DNA of 64,000 nucleotides from Desulfosporosinus sp. Sb-LF (GCF_004766055.1 NZ_SPQR01000008.1:124001-188000); one strand, 5' to 3'; shown: positions 26,217-35,200, counted from the stretch's first letter. Numbers and translations are program-made. Notes: generated by a model not told the origin, from the letters alone.

Positions 26217-28703
26217 TTATTTCGCCGTTTGCGAGGATGCATCTTCACACAAAATAGTTAAAAATTGTTCTACCATTTCGGGATCGAACTGTTTTCCGGA
26301 ACAGCTTTGTACTTCCTGAACAGCACTTTCTACGCTCATAGCCTCTTTGTAGTGTCTAGCGTGGGTCATAACATCATATGAATCGACAATTGCCAGCAGT
26401 CGGGACAACTTTGGAATTTCTTTACCTGCCAGACCCTGCGGATAACCAGTGCCATCATATCGTTCGTGGTGGGACAGGATTTCATCGGCAACGTGAGCTA
26501 ATTCCGGTGTCGACACTGCGATACGGTATCCTATTTCAGAATGGGTTTTCATAATTTCCCATTCATCCGTGGTTAGTTTAACAGGCTTAAGTAAGATGGC
26601 TTCGGGTATTCCGATTTTCCCAATATCATGAAGAAGGCCTAGGAGAGCCACTTCATCAAGTTCGTCCTGTGTTAGGCCCATTCTCATACCTATCTGTACA
26701 CATAGTTGTGCGATTCTCCTGGTGTGTTCTTCGGTTTCGATATGCTTTTCATGGAGGGATTGCTCAAGAGAACTCAATATTGAACTTTTCGCGCTTCGGC
26801 CTTCTAGAAGCTTAGTGCGGTACATCCTTTCTTCAGCCAGCTTAATAACAGCTTTCATATCTGTATGCAGTTCATCTTTCTTAGCGCGTCCCCACGATAT
26901 ACTGATTGGGGTCTGATATCCCGTCATATTACTACACTCTCTCTTTATGTCCCATATCAAGTTATCAACATAGTCGGCATTGTTGTCGTTGATCAGAATA
27001 ATGAATTCATCTCCACCCCACCGAGCAGGGCTATCATCCGATGAACAGCATTTCCTGAGAATTTCTCCGATCGCACGCAAGAGTCGATCCCCTTCTTGGT
27101 GCCCAAACGTGTCATTGATAAGTTTCAAGCCATTAACATCCCCCATGATGATCCAACTTTGACATAATAGACATTTATCAGCTTTTTCCAACCGGGCTTC
27201 AACAAAAGTTCGGTTCTTTAGCGTAGTGACCACATCCGTCTGGCTCAAATAAAGGTTTTCGGCCTCATAGTTTTTGCGTTGTGTAATATCCGAGATAGTA
27301 CCGATTAACCGCTTGGGGTTCTTCAAATTATCATACTCGACGATCTTCCCTCGAACCTGAAGCCACAACCATTCTCCGGACTTCCTCTGTGCCCTGTATT
27401 CCACGATTAATTTCTCAACTTTGCCGTTCAAGCAATCATTCAAAGCAGCTAGATATTGGTCTCTATCCTCCAGATGAATTATGTTGAAGACTTGATCATA
27501 ATCTAGATAACCTTCGCGGTTCTCGAATCCTAAATATCTGAGCCAGTCAGGGTTAACATAGAATTTATGTAGCAATAGGTCTATATCATAATAGCCATCG
27601 TTAATCGCTTCCATGATCAATTTAAAGCGTTCTTCATTAAGTTTTATTTCTTCATAATAGCTATCAATCTCTTTCAACATGTTATTTGCACTCGTAGCAA
27701 GATTTGAGATTTCATCTTTTCCCGGCAAAGAGATCATTTCAGTCATCTTCTTCTTGTTTCTGAACGATTTCACAAATTCGTCAAGCTTTTCAATTCGCCG
27801 GAATACTAAAAACTCTAAGACTAATAAGCTGAGGCTAGTGATAATTAGAAATGTTGCTATAAATATAACACTAGCGTAATTGATGATAGCCAATCCATCG
27901 AGATACATGGGTCTTCCGGCATTAAGAACCATAATTATCTTAGAATTATGGTAGACATTATTAACAGGTGCATAACTTTTTATAGAATCTGTTGTCGTCT
28001 TGATATACAAGTTAGTGTCATCAAAGGACAATCTTAAATTATCCTGATTCAAAACGTCATAAACTACAGGATCTTGTAGAGTTTTAAATTCGATGTCCTG
28101 TTTCAAGACCTCTTTAAGATAATTCAATAATTTTTGATCAATTAACTTGCAAAAGACAATAACTCCATCATTAGGAGAATTTTTGTCGGACGTCGTCACG
28201 GGCGATATGGAAATAAGTATGGGCTTTCCAGAAATCATCAATAATCCCGTAATAGGAGTAGGGCTAGACATTAGACTTTTATAGTTTTCTCCCTTTTGTA
28301 AACTCTGAAGTAACTCATCTTTAAATGAACTCTCTTTTGCGGCATCGATTCCATAGGTTTTTGCAAACAGTGTATCCCCTTTAAGATCAAAAAAGCCCAT
28401 GTAATTAAGGTTTAAGGAAGTAAAGGTATTATCTTGAAGGTTAACATCAACATAGTGACTATTAGTGCCGTTTAGAAAGTGGAAAGTATCATCCCAATAA
28501 CTCCAGTCCTTCACGGAATTTTCTAAGGAAGATTCTTCTCGCTGTATAATTGACATTGCACGGTGAAAGTCTTGATCAACAATTTTAGTTTCTGTTTTTT
28601 TTGCATAATTCATAAATAAAGCCCTAAGTAATATTGTGGAAAATAATGCTACAAAGAATATTCCGGAGATTGCAACTATAGAAATTTTATGCCTTATCTT
28701 CAA
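26217..28703 (-). CDS. CHASE4-PAS-GGDEF-HD-GYP membrane protein (c-di-GMP turnover)
   Basis: An 828-residue membrane signalling protein. Order: TM helix (about 10-30); extracellular CHASE4-like sensor (about 40-265); TM (about 275-298); HAMP-like linker; PAS/PAC (about 360-480); GGDEF (about 490-640) with intact RWGGDEF; HD-GYP (about 650-820) with HDIGKIG and HHERYDGTGYP. It could both make and break c-di-GMP. The RxxD inhibition site five residues before GGDEF appears lost (SSDD there). The TTG at 28703 is chosen because agaggtgatc, a near-perfect Shine-Dalgarno, lies just upstream. The GTG at 28712 falls inside that site. It is monocistronic. Confidence 0.9.
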   Translation of the reverse strand: MKIRHKISIVAISGIFFVALFSTILLRALFMNYAKKTETKIVDQDFHRAMSIIQREESSLENSVKDWSYWDDTFHFLNGTNSHYVDVNLQDNTFTSLNLNYMGFFDLKGDTLFAKTYGIDAAKESSFKDELLQSLQKGENYKSLMSSPTPITGLLMISGKPILISISPVTTSDKNSPNDGVIVFCKLIDQKLLNYLKEVLKQDIEFKTLQDPVVYDVLNQDNLRLSFDDTNLYIKTTTDSIKSYAPVNNVYHNSKIIMVLNAGRPMYLDGLAIINYASVIFIATFLIITSLSLLVLEFLVFRRIEKLDEFVKSFRNKKKMTEMISLPGKDEISNLATSANNMLKEIDSYYEEIKLNEERFKLIMEAINDGYYDIDLLLHKFYVNPDWLRYLGFENREGYLDYDQVFNIIHLEDRDQYLAALNDCLNGKVEKLIVEYRAQRKSGEWLWLQVRGKIVEYDNLKNPKRLIGTISDITQRKNYEAENLYLSQTDVVTTLKNRTFVEARLEKADKCLLCQSWIIMGDVNGLKLINDTFGHQEGDRLLRAIGEILRKCCSSDDSPARWGGDEFIILINDNNADYVDNLIWDIKRECSNMTGYQTPISISWGRAKKDELHTDMKAVIKLAEERMYRTKLLEGRSAKSSILSSLEQSLHEKHIETEEHTRRIAQLCVQIGMRMGLTQDELDEVALLGLLHDIGKIGIPEAILLKPVKLTTDEWEIMKTHSEIGYRIAVSTPELAHVADEILSHHERYDGTGYPQGLAGKEIPKLSRLLAIVDSYDVMTHARHYKEAMSVESAVQEVQSCSGKQFDPEMVEQFLTILCEDASSQTAK

Positions 28704-28945
28704 ATTGATCACCTCTAAATGTTCATCGAAATTATACTAGAGTCTTGATTTGTTTGATGAATAGGATATTTGCGCGAATTACGTCGAATATTACTATTCT
28801 TTCGACATCTTGTTCTAAATACCTCTTTTCTTGATCTTTCCACTATTCTCTGAGCTTACCCCCAAGGTCCTTTACTTTTAGATGAGATTTTAGTGTGCAG
28901 GTGAGCGTACTTTCTGGCGTCAATTTCTGAACCTGTTCAGCAAGT

Positions 28946-28988
28946 AAAAAGGGACGCAGCGAAATTGAATTTCGTTACGTCCCTCTTA
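28946..28988 (-). terminator. Terminator of the small reverse-strand genes
   Basis: A 17-bp stem (agggacgcagcgaaatt with aatttcgttacgtccct), one mismatch, read leftward into a T-run. The stop codon of the 56-residue gene lies in its right arm. Confidence 0.85.
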
Positions 28989-29145
28989 AAAAATTGTGTA
29001 AGTACCATCTAAACCCACATGGAAATTCCCCTTTGGTACTATACATGCAGATAGCACAATGACAGTTATGGAATTTAAGCTCGCCGCCGAAGTGTTCCTT
29101 GACTACAGCCTTTGCCAACAATTTACAACGTAAAGTCTTAAGCAT
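28975..29145 (-). CDS. Cys-rich small protein, 56 aa
   Basis: I do not recognise it. The 56-residue reading frame has a basic start (MLKTLRCKLLAKAVVKEHFGG) followed by a cluster of Cys and His (HNCHCAIC, then Cys43 and His50), which could bind metal. Support for it being real: its stop is built into a strong terminator hairpin, it begins 28 bases after the upstream gene on the same strand, and no competing frame is seen. The RBS is weak (a gggat about 12 bases upstream). The stretch 28704-28945, upstream of the GGDEF/HD-GYP gene, holds nothing else I can identify. Confidence 0.5.
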   Translation of the reverse strand: MLKTLRCKLLAKAVVKEHFGGELKFHNCHCAICMYSTKGEFPCGFRWYLHNFLRGT

Positions 29146-29173
29146 TTTGTAAATCGTATCCCGTGGTTTGTAA

Positions 29174-29449
29174 TCAGAACTTTATATAGTTCTCGAGATC
29201 GTTTTTAACACCATGTTGTATCTGGATTTCATTGACTCGCGGTATCCACTTGTTTACTCTTTCTAGAACTTCCGTGTCACTTACCTCATCTACAAGCAGC
29301 ACCTGGTTTTCGCTTAACTGTACTGCAATCTTATACTGATTATTTCTAGTATCTGAGCTGACCAGAATTCCTTCATATGGCTCTTTAGTGAACGGTGAAT
29401 TATCGAGAAAAGTCTCTTTGCTCATTAATTTCCCTTTGACCTTGTCCAT
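29174..29449 (-). CDS. Hypothetical protein, 91 aa
   Basis: An unrecognised cytoplasmic-looking protein with a probable beta-rich middle (YEGILVSSD, YKIAVQLSENQVLLVDEV) and a helical end (EVLERVNKWIPRVNEI). No membrane segment or Cys. The ATG at 29449 has agaggaga about 12 bases upstream; an internal ATG (MSKETF) is an alternative start. It is followed after 28 bases by the Cys-rich small gene on the same strand, so the two probably form an operon. Confidence 0.6.
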   Translation of the reverse strand: MDKVKGKLMSKETFLDNSPFTKEPYEGILVSSDTRNNQYKIAVQLSENQVLLVDEVSDTEVLERVNKWIPRVNEIQIQHGVKNDLENYIKF

Positions 29450-29601
29450 TAATAAATCAATCTCCTCTGCTTATATATTGAAGATATTTTGCACCGGTGC
29501 TGTTTTTTTATGTAACCTACAATTTGAAATAACAATATTAGGGCAGAGACTTTTATTGAGACCAAGGGGCAACACGTAAGGCGAATTTCACGAAAATAAA
29601 T

Positions 29602-29645
29602 ATAAACCCTGTGGCCATGTGGAAATTCCTGGCCACAGGGTTTAT
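29602..29645 (-). terminator. Terminator of the ammonium operon
   Basis: A perfect 16-bp inverted repeat (ataaaccctgtggcca with its complement) 26 bases past the amt stop. Read leftward it enters an A/T-rich stretch. Confidence 0.85.
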
Positions 29646-29670
29646 GCAACGTTGGTCTTAATCCATCAGA

Positions 29671-30885
29671 TTATAAATCGTAAGCGACTTCGCCGTGAAT
29701 GGAGGTGTCCAGCCCCAGTATTTCCATCTTTTCGGGTACCCGGACTGAATCGAAAACATTGATGACTTTTAGAATTAGATAGGTTACGACAAAGGCGTAG
29801 ACACCAGTAAAGACAACACCAAATACCTGAATCAGGAATTGGTGAACGTTACCCTGAACTAGCCCACTCGTGCCATTAACGACTGATTCGGCAAAGACAC
29901 CCACCAGTATGGAGCCCAGAATACCGCCGACTCCATGAACTCCCCAGACGTCAAGGGCATCGTCCCAGTCAAGTTTAATTCGCACTTGTACAGCCAGATA
30001 ACAAACAACGGAGGACAAAATGCCGATAATTACTGCAGCCCATGGTCGGACATAACCCGCTGCTGGCGTAATTGTTGCCAAACCAGCGACTGCACCGGTC
30101 AGAACGCCGACCATAGTCGGTTTCTTTTCATGAATCCAAGAAATTAATAGCCAAGTAATCATGGCCAGCGAACCAGCAATATCTGTATTCACAAAGGCCG
30201 TTGCCGCGATTCCATTAGCGGCTAAAGCGCTGCCGCCATTGAAACCGAACCAGCCAAACCATAAGAGGCCAGTTCCTAAGGCAACAAAGGCAATGTTATG
30301 GGGTGCGGCATTTTCCCCTGGCACCATAACTCGTTTGCCGACAAAAAAGACAGAGGCCAAGGCAGCAATGCCAGCGCTGACGTGAACAACGATACCACCT
30401 GCAAAATCAACCACGCCCATTTGAGCCAGAAAACCGCCGCCCCAGACCCAGTGGGTCAAAGGTATATAGACTAAAATGCTCCACAGGACTAAAAACTTCA
30501 GGTAGCTCTTAAAATTGACCCTGTCGGCAAAGGCCCCAGTAATCAAAGCAGGAGTTATAATAGCAAACATTGATTGATAAATATAGAATACTAAAAACGG
30601 TATCGTTGGCCCATAAGCAGGATTGGGGCTCATGCCGACTCCTTGTAACCCGAAATATTGAAGATTGCCGATCAGGCCATGCATGTCTTTACCAAAGGCT
30701 AGACTGAACCCGCCAAAAACCCAAATGGCTGTGACGATTCCCATGGAAATAAAACTCTGAATCATAATAGTCAAAACGTTCTTTTTTCGTACCAGGCCAC
30801 CGTAAAAGAAGGCTAATCCCGGCGTCATTAGGCAAACCAGTGCAGCACTGATTAATACAAAGGCTGTATCCCCACTGTTGATCAT
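29671..30885 (-). CDS. amt: Ammonium transporter Amt
   Basis: A 404-residue, 11-helix ammonium channel/transporter of the Amt/MEP/Rh family in the cytoplasmic membrane. Key features are present: Asp160 (DFAGG), twin pore histidines His168 (IVVHVSAG) and His317 (WGVHGVGG), the pore Phe in QSMFAIITPALI (Phe107) and WFGFNGGS. A C-terminal tail of the type that contacts PII is present, but no glnK/glnB gene adjoins it. It lies 112 bases after the response-regulator gene and ends the sensor operon. A 12-bp imperfect dyad (gagaaattcctc, 30977-30988) in that gap could be an operator. RBS ggaggg is good. Confidence 0.95.
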   Translation of the reverse strand: MINSGDTAFVLISAALVCLMTPGLAFFYGGLVRKKNVLTIMIQSFISMGIVTAIWVFGGFSLAFGKDMHGLIGNLQYFGLQGVGMSPNPAYGPTIPFLVFYIYQSMFAIITPALITGAFADRVNFKSYLKFLVLWSILVYIPLTHWVWGGGFLAQMGVVDFAGGIVVHVSAGIAALASVFFVGKRVMVPGENAAPHNIAFVALGTGLLWFGWFGFNGGSALAANGIAATAFVNTDIAGSLAMITWLLISWIHEKKPTMVGVLTGAVAGLATITPAAGYVRPWAAVIIGILSSVVCYLAVQVRIKLDWDDALDVWGVHGVGGILGSILVGVFAESVVNGTSGLVQGNVHQFLIQVFGVVFTGVYAFVVTYLILKVINVFDSVRVPEKMEILGLDTSIHGEVAYDL

Positions 30886-30997
30886 CTCAAAATCCCTCCA
30901 CTGTTTAAGATCGCTTGTTATTTACATCTTAAAACAGAAAAGCGGATTCGTTAATCAGGGTTATCCTGTATATTCTGAGAAATTCCTCTGTATTTTG

Positions 30998-31642
30998 TTA
31001 GGGCTCGATGAGGTGATTGCGGACAGCATATAAAACCAAATCCGTGATACTTTTCAAGCCTAGTTTATGCATAATATTCGAACGATGAGTTTCCACGGTC
31101 TTTAAACTCAAATTCAGCAGTTGAGCAATATCCTTGTTACTGTTTCCCTCGGCTAAAAGCTGTACTATTTCTCTTTCTCGGGAAGAAATAAGCTCAGCTT
31201 TCCCTCCTTTTCGGTTGAAATTGGCTACGAAGCCAGATACGACAGTTGAAGTAATATCTGAAGAAAGGTAAATTCCTCCAGTCTGTACGATTCTAATCGA
31301 TTTTAGGAGTTCCTCCAGGGCGTTATCTTTTAAGACATAGCCGTTAACTTCCAATTGATACGCCCGGGCCACGAAATCCTCATTTTTATGCATAGTTAAA
31401 ATAATTATCTTAATAGAAGGGTCTTCCTTTTTGAGACGAGCAGCGACTTCTAAACCATTGAGTCGAGGAAGAGAGATGTCCAAAATTGCAATATCTGGTT
31501 TCAGACGCAGAATTTCATCGAGGGCCTTGTGACCTTCGGCGGCCTCGCCAATCACTTCAATATCGCTTTCCTGTTGCAGTAAAAAGATTAGAGATTCGCG
31601 CAGTATTTTATGGTCATCGGCTAAAAACACCTTAATCGTCAT
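30998..31642 (-). CDS. NarL/FixJ-family response regulator
   Basis: A 214-residue regulator with an N-terminal receiver domain (about 1-120; acidic pocket Asp9/Asp10, phospho-acceptor Asp55 in ILDISLP, Lys near 105) and a C-terminal LuxR-type HTH (about 148-210; SSREREIVQLLAEG, then LKTVETHRSNIMHKL). It is the expected partner of a HisKA_3 kinase. Its start overlaps the end of the Amt-kinase gene by 11 bases and has ggaggt five bases upstream. It probably controls transcription of nitrogen genes such as the adjacent amt, but no target is proven. Confidence 0.93.
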   Translation of the reverse strand: MTIKVFLADDHKILRESLIFLLQQESDIEVIGEAAEGHKALDEILRLKPDIAILDISLPRLNGLEVAARLKKEDPSIKIIILTMHKNEDFVARAYQLEVNGYVLKDNALEELLKSIRIVQTGGIYLSSDITSTVVSGFVANFNRKGGKAELISSREREIVQLLAEGNSNKDIAQLLNLSLKTVETHRSNIMHKLGLKSITDLVLYAVRNHLIEP

Positions 31643-33563
31643 AAGGTACCTCCATCATTAAGGTTGTCCCTTTTCCTTCTTCAGTGCTAATATGTAGCTT
31701 CCCACCGAGCATTTTTAGCCTCTCCTGGATGGAACTCAAGCCCAACCCGGCGTGGATTTCATTAACGTTAAAGCCCTGGCCGTTATCACTGATTTGAAAA
31801 AGATAAAGGTTGCTTCTGAGCCTGCTAAAGTTTACGGCGATTTGAGTCGCCTGAGCATGTTTTAAGATATTCGTCAAACATTCCTGAATGACCCGGTACA
31901 GATTTAAGCTAGCGGCTTCTTCCCAGATGGGCATTGTGGTTAGTAAATGATATTCAAACCGGATGCCACTGGCTTTTTCCAGGTTCTTCAATAAAACTTC
32001 GACAGACGCCGATAGTCCTTTCTCTTGCAAAAGAGCCGGTTTCAAATTAAATAAAACCCCTCGGATTTCCTCAATGGTTTCAGCTGTTAAGCTCACTGTG
32101 CGTTCGACCTGCCCACTTAACTGAGAATTCGGATGTTCAACCTTAATTTTCTGAGCAATCATGCCCAATTGTAGTTTTAAAGCTGCGAGGGATTGACCGA
32201 CACCGTCATGAAGATCTCTTGCCAGTTTTACCCGTTCTTGCTCCTGAGTTTCCACGAGAAGCTTGGCTTGCTTCTGCAACAATTGATTTTGAACTTGGAT
32301 TGTTCCGCTGAGGTCCTGAGTCAGAATCTCATAATGCGTCATTTTCAAATAGTCCTGCCAGGAATAAAGATCGGCGAATTCAACTATGTTTAATCCTTTT
32401 TCTTCTTCCTCTACGGAGACCCGTAGGCCAATCGTCTTATTAATCAGGTAAAACATCAAGAGCCCTAAACCAAACGCCCAGAGAAAATTAACACTCACGC
32501 CCGTCAATTGAACCAAAATTTTGACCAGGCGTGTTTGGCCATCCAAAATTTCCGATGGAGCTAAAAAAGCCAACAAGATCGTGCCCGTAGCGCCGCCAAA
32601 ACCGTGAATGGACACCGCTCCCACGGCATCATCCAACCCGAGCTTTTCCAGCCACAATCCAGAAAAGACAACGACGGAACCTGAGATTAATCCAACTATA
32701 ACGGCATCCTGTGGTTGGAGGTAGTTGGAACCGGCCGTAATAGCGACTAGCCCTCCCAAGGCTCCCGCAAAGATAGCCTCCATATAACTATGGTCTTTGA
32801 GGAAAAAATGGTTGGTTAGAATCGCACCGACAACTCCCGAAGCTGCCGAAAAATTGGTGTTTAATAGAATCAAACCGACTCGGTCATTAAACTCTAACAG
32901 GCTGCCACCGTTAAAGCCAAACCAACTAAACCATAAAATGAAAGTTCCTAAAGCTGCAAAGGGAATGTTGGATCGTCCTAATTTTTTTAACTTTCCGGTA
33001 GCATCCCAGCGATCTTTGCGTGCCCCGACCATGATAATTCCAGCTAAGGAAACCCAACCTGCCGTTCCGTGAACGACGGTAGCTCCGGCAAAATCTAAGA
33101 AACCCAGCTGTTTTAACCAGGCAGGTTGATTAAGGAATAAATCTCCCCATACCCAATGCCCAAACAGGGGATAAATGAAACCTGCAAGGAAACCTGCGGC
33201 GATCAGTAAGGGGAGTAGACGGGTTCTCTCAGACATACTCCCGGAGACAATCGTCACCGCGGTTCCGGCAAACATTAGTTCAAAAAAAACAAACACATAT
33301 CCCAGGGAAGGATAAGTAAGAGGCAGATGGCTGAGTAACCAGTAGTTGCCACCGAAAATTCCCAGATGAGTGGGTCCGAACATCAGTGCAAAACCCAAAA
33401 AACAGTAAACCAAGGTCGTGATGACAAACGTGAGGATGTTTTCAATGGCCACACTAATGACATTCTTGGATTGGATAAATCCAACTTCATAGCAAACAAA
33501 GCCGGCCTGCATAAAGAAAACAAAACTCGCACTTACGATGATCCAGAGGTGATTCATATTCAT
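31632..33563 (-). CDS. Amt-domain sensor histidine kinase (ammonium sensor)
   Basis: A 643-residue fusion. Residues 1-380 form a complete Amt/Rh domain: Phe98 gate, WVWG (139), Asp157, twin histidines His165 (VVHGTAG) and His320 (SIHGFGG), WFGFNGGS. A short linker and coiled coil (about 385-442) lead to a HisKA_3 kinase of the NarX/DegS type: phospho-acceptor His452 in RDLHDGVGQ, N-box Asn565, DNGQGF at 593-598, GLGL at 606-609. The intact pore suggests it binds or conducts ammonium while signalling to the overlapping response regulator. Comparable Amt-kinase fusions are known (Kuenenia Ks-Amt5), so the class is described. The combination here is discussed under findings. Confidence 0.93.
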   Translation of the reverse strand: MNMNHLWIIVSASFVFFMQAGFVCYEVGFIQSKNVISVAIENILTFVITTLVYCFLGFALMFGPTHLGIFGGNYWLLSHLPLTYPSLGYVFVFFELMFAGTAVTIVSGSMSERTRLLPLLIAAGFLAGFIYPLFGHWVWGDLFLNQPAWLKQLGFLDFAGATVVHGTAGWVSLAGIIMVGARKDRWDATGKLKKLGRSNIPFAALGTFILWFSWFGFNGGSLLEFNDRVGLILLNTNFSAASGVVGAILTNHFFLKDHSYMEAIFAGALGGLVAITAGSNYLQPQDAVIVGLISGSVVVFSGLWLEKLGLDDAVGAVSIHGFGGATGTILLAFLAPSEILDGQTRLVKILVQLTGVSVNFLWAFGLGLLMFYLINKTIGLRVSVEEEEKGLNIVEFADLYSWQDYLKMTHYEILTQDLSGTIQVQNQLLQKQAKLLVETQEQERVKLARDLHDGVGQSLAALKLQLGMIAQKIKVEHPNSQLSGQVERTVSLTAETIEEIRGVLFNLKPALLQEKGLSASVEVLLKNLEKASGIRFEYHLLTTMPIWEEAASLNLYRVIQECLTNILKHAQATQIAVNFSRLRSNLYLFQISDNGQGFNVNEIHAGLGLSSIQERLKMLGGKLHISTEEGKGTTLMMEVPYDD

Positions 33564-33632
33564 GGTATAAATAGCTCCTTAAAAACGAAAACATTAGACA
33601 TTTGTGTGTATAAAGCTTTGCGAAAACAGCTT

Positions 33633-33661
33633 AGTATACATTATTCGCCTACAGGGATCAA
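33633..33661 (-). promoter_or_regulatory. Promoter of the ammonium-sensor operon
   Basis: On the reverse strand, TTGATC (33661-33656) and TATACT (33638-33633) are separated by 17 bases, 70 bases before the kinase start. The rest of the divergent 33564-33897 gap shows no gene. Confidence 0.65.
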
Positions 33662-33897
33662 GGTATGCTGTTATACCCCTACACAAAAGAGACGAGGAAG
33701 CTTAACCAACCGCAAGTGTAAAATTACCAGTGTTTTTATCACTCCCTTGAAGAAGAATGAAAGAGATAGGGTGCTCCAATTTGAGAAGTTGCGCTTACAC
33801 AAAGTTGTTCAAGAGCTCGAGATGAACTCTCCTTTTGGGGGTAAAGCTGTGATATATTGATACTATCATCTTAGTCAAAGGGAGGAAAGCAGTCTAG

Positions 33898-34530
33898 ATG
33901 GACAAGACTATTCGGAAAATGATACCTGCAGAATTGGAAAGTATCTACCAACGTATTGAACTTGATTTTGCAGTAGGCGAGTATGCTCCATTGAATGTTT
34001 TGGCCAAACAGATTGAAAAGGGTGTACAACAAGGTTCTATTTTTCATAATGGTGAAAATGATGTTGCCTATTCAATTTGCGCAGATGGATGCGCCAACGG
34101 ATATGTCCTCATTAGTTTATTGTCAGTGTATAATGATTTTAGGGCCCTTGGTCTTGGGTCGACTTTCCTAGAAGCCTTGATTAGAAATTATTCCCTGAAG
34201 CAAGGTGTTGTCGTTGAAGTTGAAAAGCCTGAGAACTCAAGAACTGACGAGGAAAGATTACTCTGCGAAAAAAGAATAAAATTCTATCAAAAGGCAGGGT
34301 TTAATTTGGTTCCTAACATCGATTATTCAATATGGGATGTTCCAATGCATCTTATGGTATTACCATTGAATGCGTCTATGAATACTATGAATAAGATGAT
34401 TGGACAAATAATACGCGAAATATACATAGGACTTATGGGAAAACGCTATATTCATAAATTGGAATTTAGTTATGTATTACCCCAGGACATTAAAAGAGAT
34501 GATCAGGATCAGAAAGGTTCAACATTATGA
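33898..34530 (+). CDS. GNAT-family N-acetyltransferase
   Basis: A 210-residue protein with the GNAT acetyl-CoA region at about residues 65-95 (ANGYVLISLLSVYNDFRALGLGSTFLEALI). Here RxLGLG fits the pyrophosphate-binding Q/RxxGxG/A loop. A FYQKAGF segment near 125 is typical of the fold's last strands. The substrate is unknown. A positively charged C-terminal helix (about 160-205) goes beyond the core domain. RBS gggaggaaa. The Crp/Fnr regulator begins right after its stop, so the two are probably co-transcribed. Confidence 0.85.
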   Translation: MDKTIRKMIPAELESIYQRIELDFAVGEYAPLNVLAKQIEKGVQQGSIFHNGENDVAYSICADGCANGYVLISLLSVYNDFRALGLGSTFLEALIRNYSLKQGVVVEVEKPENSRTDEERLLCEKRIKFYQKAGFNLVPNIDYSIWDVPMHLMVLPLNASMNTMNKMIGQIIREIYIGLMGKRYIHKLEFSYVLPQDIKRDDQDQKGSTL

Positions 34531-34531
34531 C

Positions 34532-35200
34532 ATGAGGGGGGAAGTTGTGTTTCAGATAACGGACGGAGAACTTGAGTATTTAATTAGAATAGCTCCAGAA
34601 ATTAAATACCCCAAAGGGCAGATCGTTTTTTCAACCTGCCAAAGGACAAATGAAGTTTATTATATTAAAAGTGGTTTGGTTAAGATTTACCGCACTACAT
34701 CAGACGGTCGTCAGGTGTCTGTTGCAATCCGGTATCCAGGTGACTTTATTGGTCTGGCTGAAGTGCTGAGTCATGTTAATGAGAGAGAGTATAGTGCAGA
34801 GGCAATGGACAATGTATCTATTATAATTATCGGAAAGGATAGCTTTAAAAAAATGCTGACCGAAATGCCCGAGTTTTCCGAGAAGCTGATCAGGCTGATG
34901 AGTGATAGGTTAAGGGAAGCACAGAATACAATCTATGATTTTATCATGAACCCTATTCAAGGGCGGCTAGCCATTCTTCTGTTAAATATGGCGGAACGTG
35001 CAGGGACTGAAGGAGACGATGGTCTTATTCGTGTGCGATTGCGAGTTACCCAGGAAGAACTTGCCTGCGTAATAGGCTCAGCACGTCAAACGATTTCGTC
35101 TCTCCTCAACTTGCTTAAGGAAGACGGGGGCATCCAATATGAAGGTAGAGAGATTGTTAGCGTCAACCCAAACAAACTAAAAACATGGATTCAGGAATAA
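34532..35200 (+). CDS. Crp/Fnr-family transcriptional regulator
   Basis: A 222-residue regulator: cyclic-nucleotide-binding-type barrel (about 15-130), dimer helix (about 130-155, SDRLREAQNTIYDF) and winged HTH (about 165-215) with recognition region VTQEELACVIGSARQTISSLLNLLKEDG. The FNR iron-sulfur Cys set is absent; only two Cys are seen, so it is not a classical oxygen sensor. The start is ambiguous: ATG 34532 directly follows the GNAT stop, but GTG 34547 has aggggggaa ideally placed. A matching DNA dyad (35393-35408) precedes the DASS transporter, suggesting it controls the downstream cluster. Confidence 0.9.
   Translation: MRGEVVFQITDGELEYLIRIAPEIKYPKGQIVFSTCQRTNEVYYIKSGLVKIYRTTSDGRQVSVAIRYPGDFIGLAEVLSHVNEREYSAEAMDNVSIIIIGKDSFKKMLTEMPEFSEKLIRLMSDRLREAQNTIYDFIMNPIQGRLAILLLNMAERAGTEGDDGLIRVRLRVTQEELACVIGSARQTISSLLNLLKEDGGIQYEGREIVSVNPNKLKTWIQE

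Noticed and set aside
33366-33860. 164-codon forward frame across the start of the Amt-kinase gene
   Set aside because: Half is antisense to the kinase's first helices and the rest lies in the promoter gap. There is no RBS or domain.
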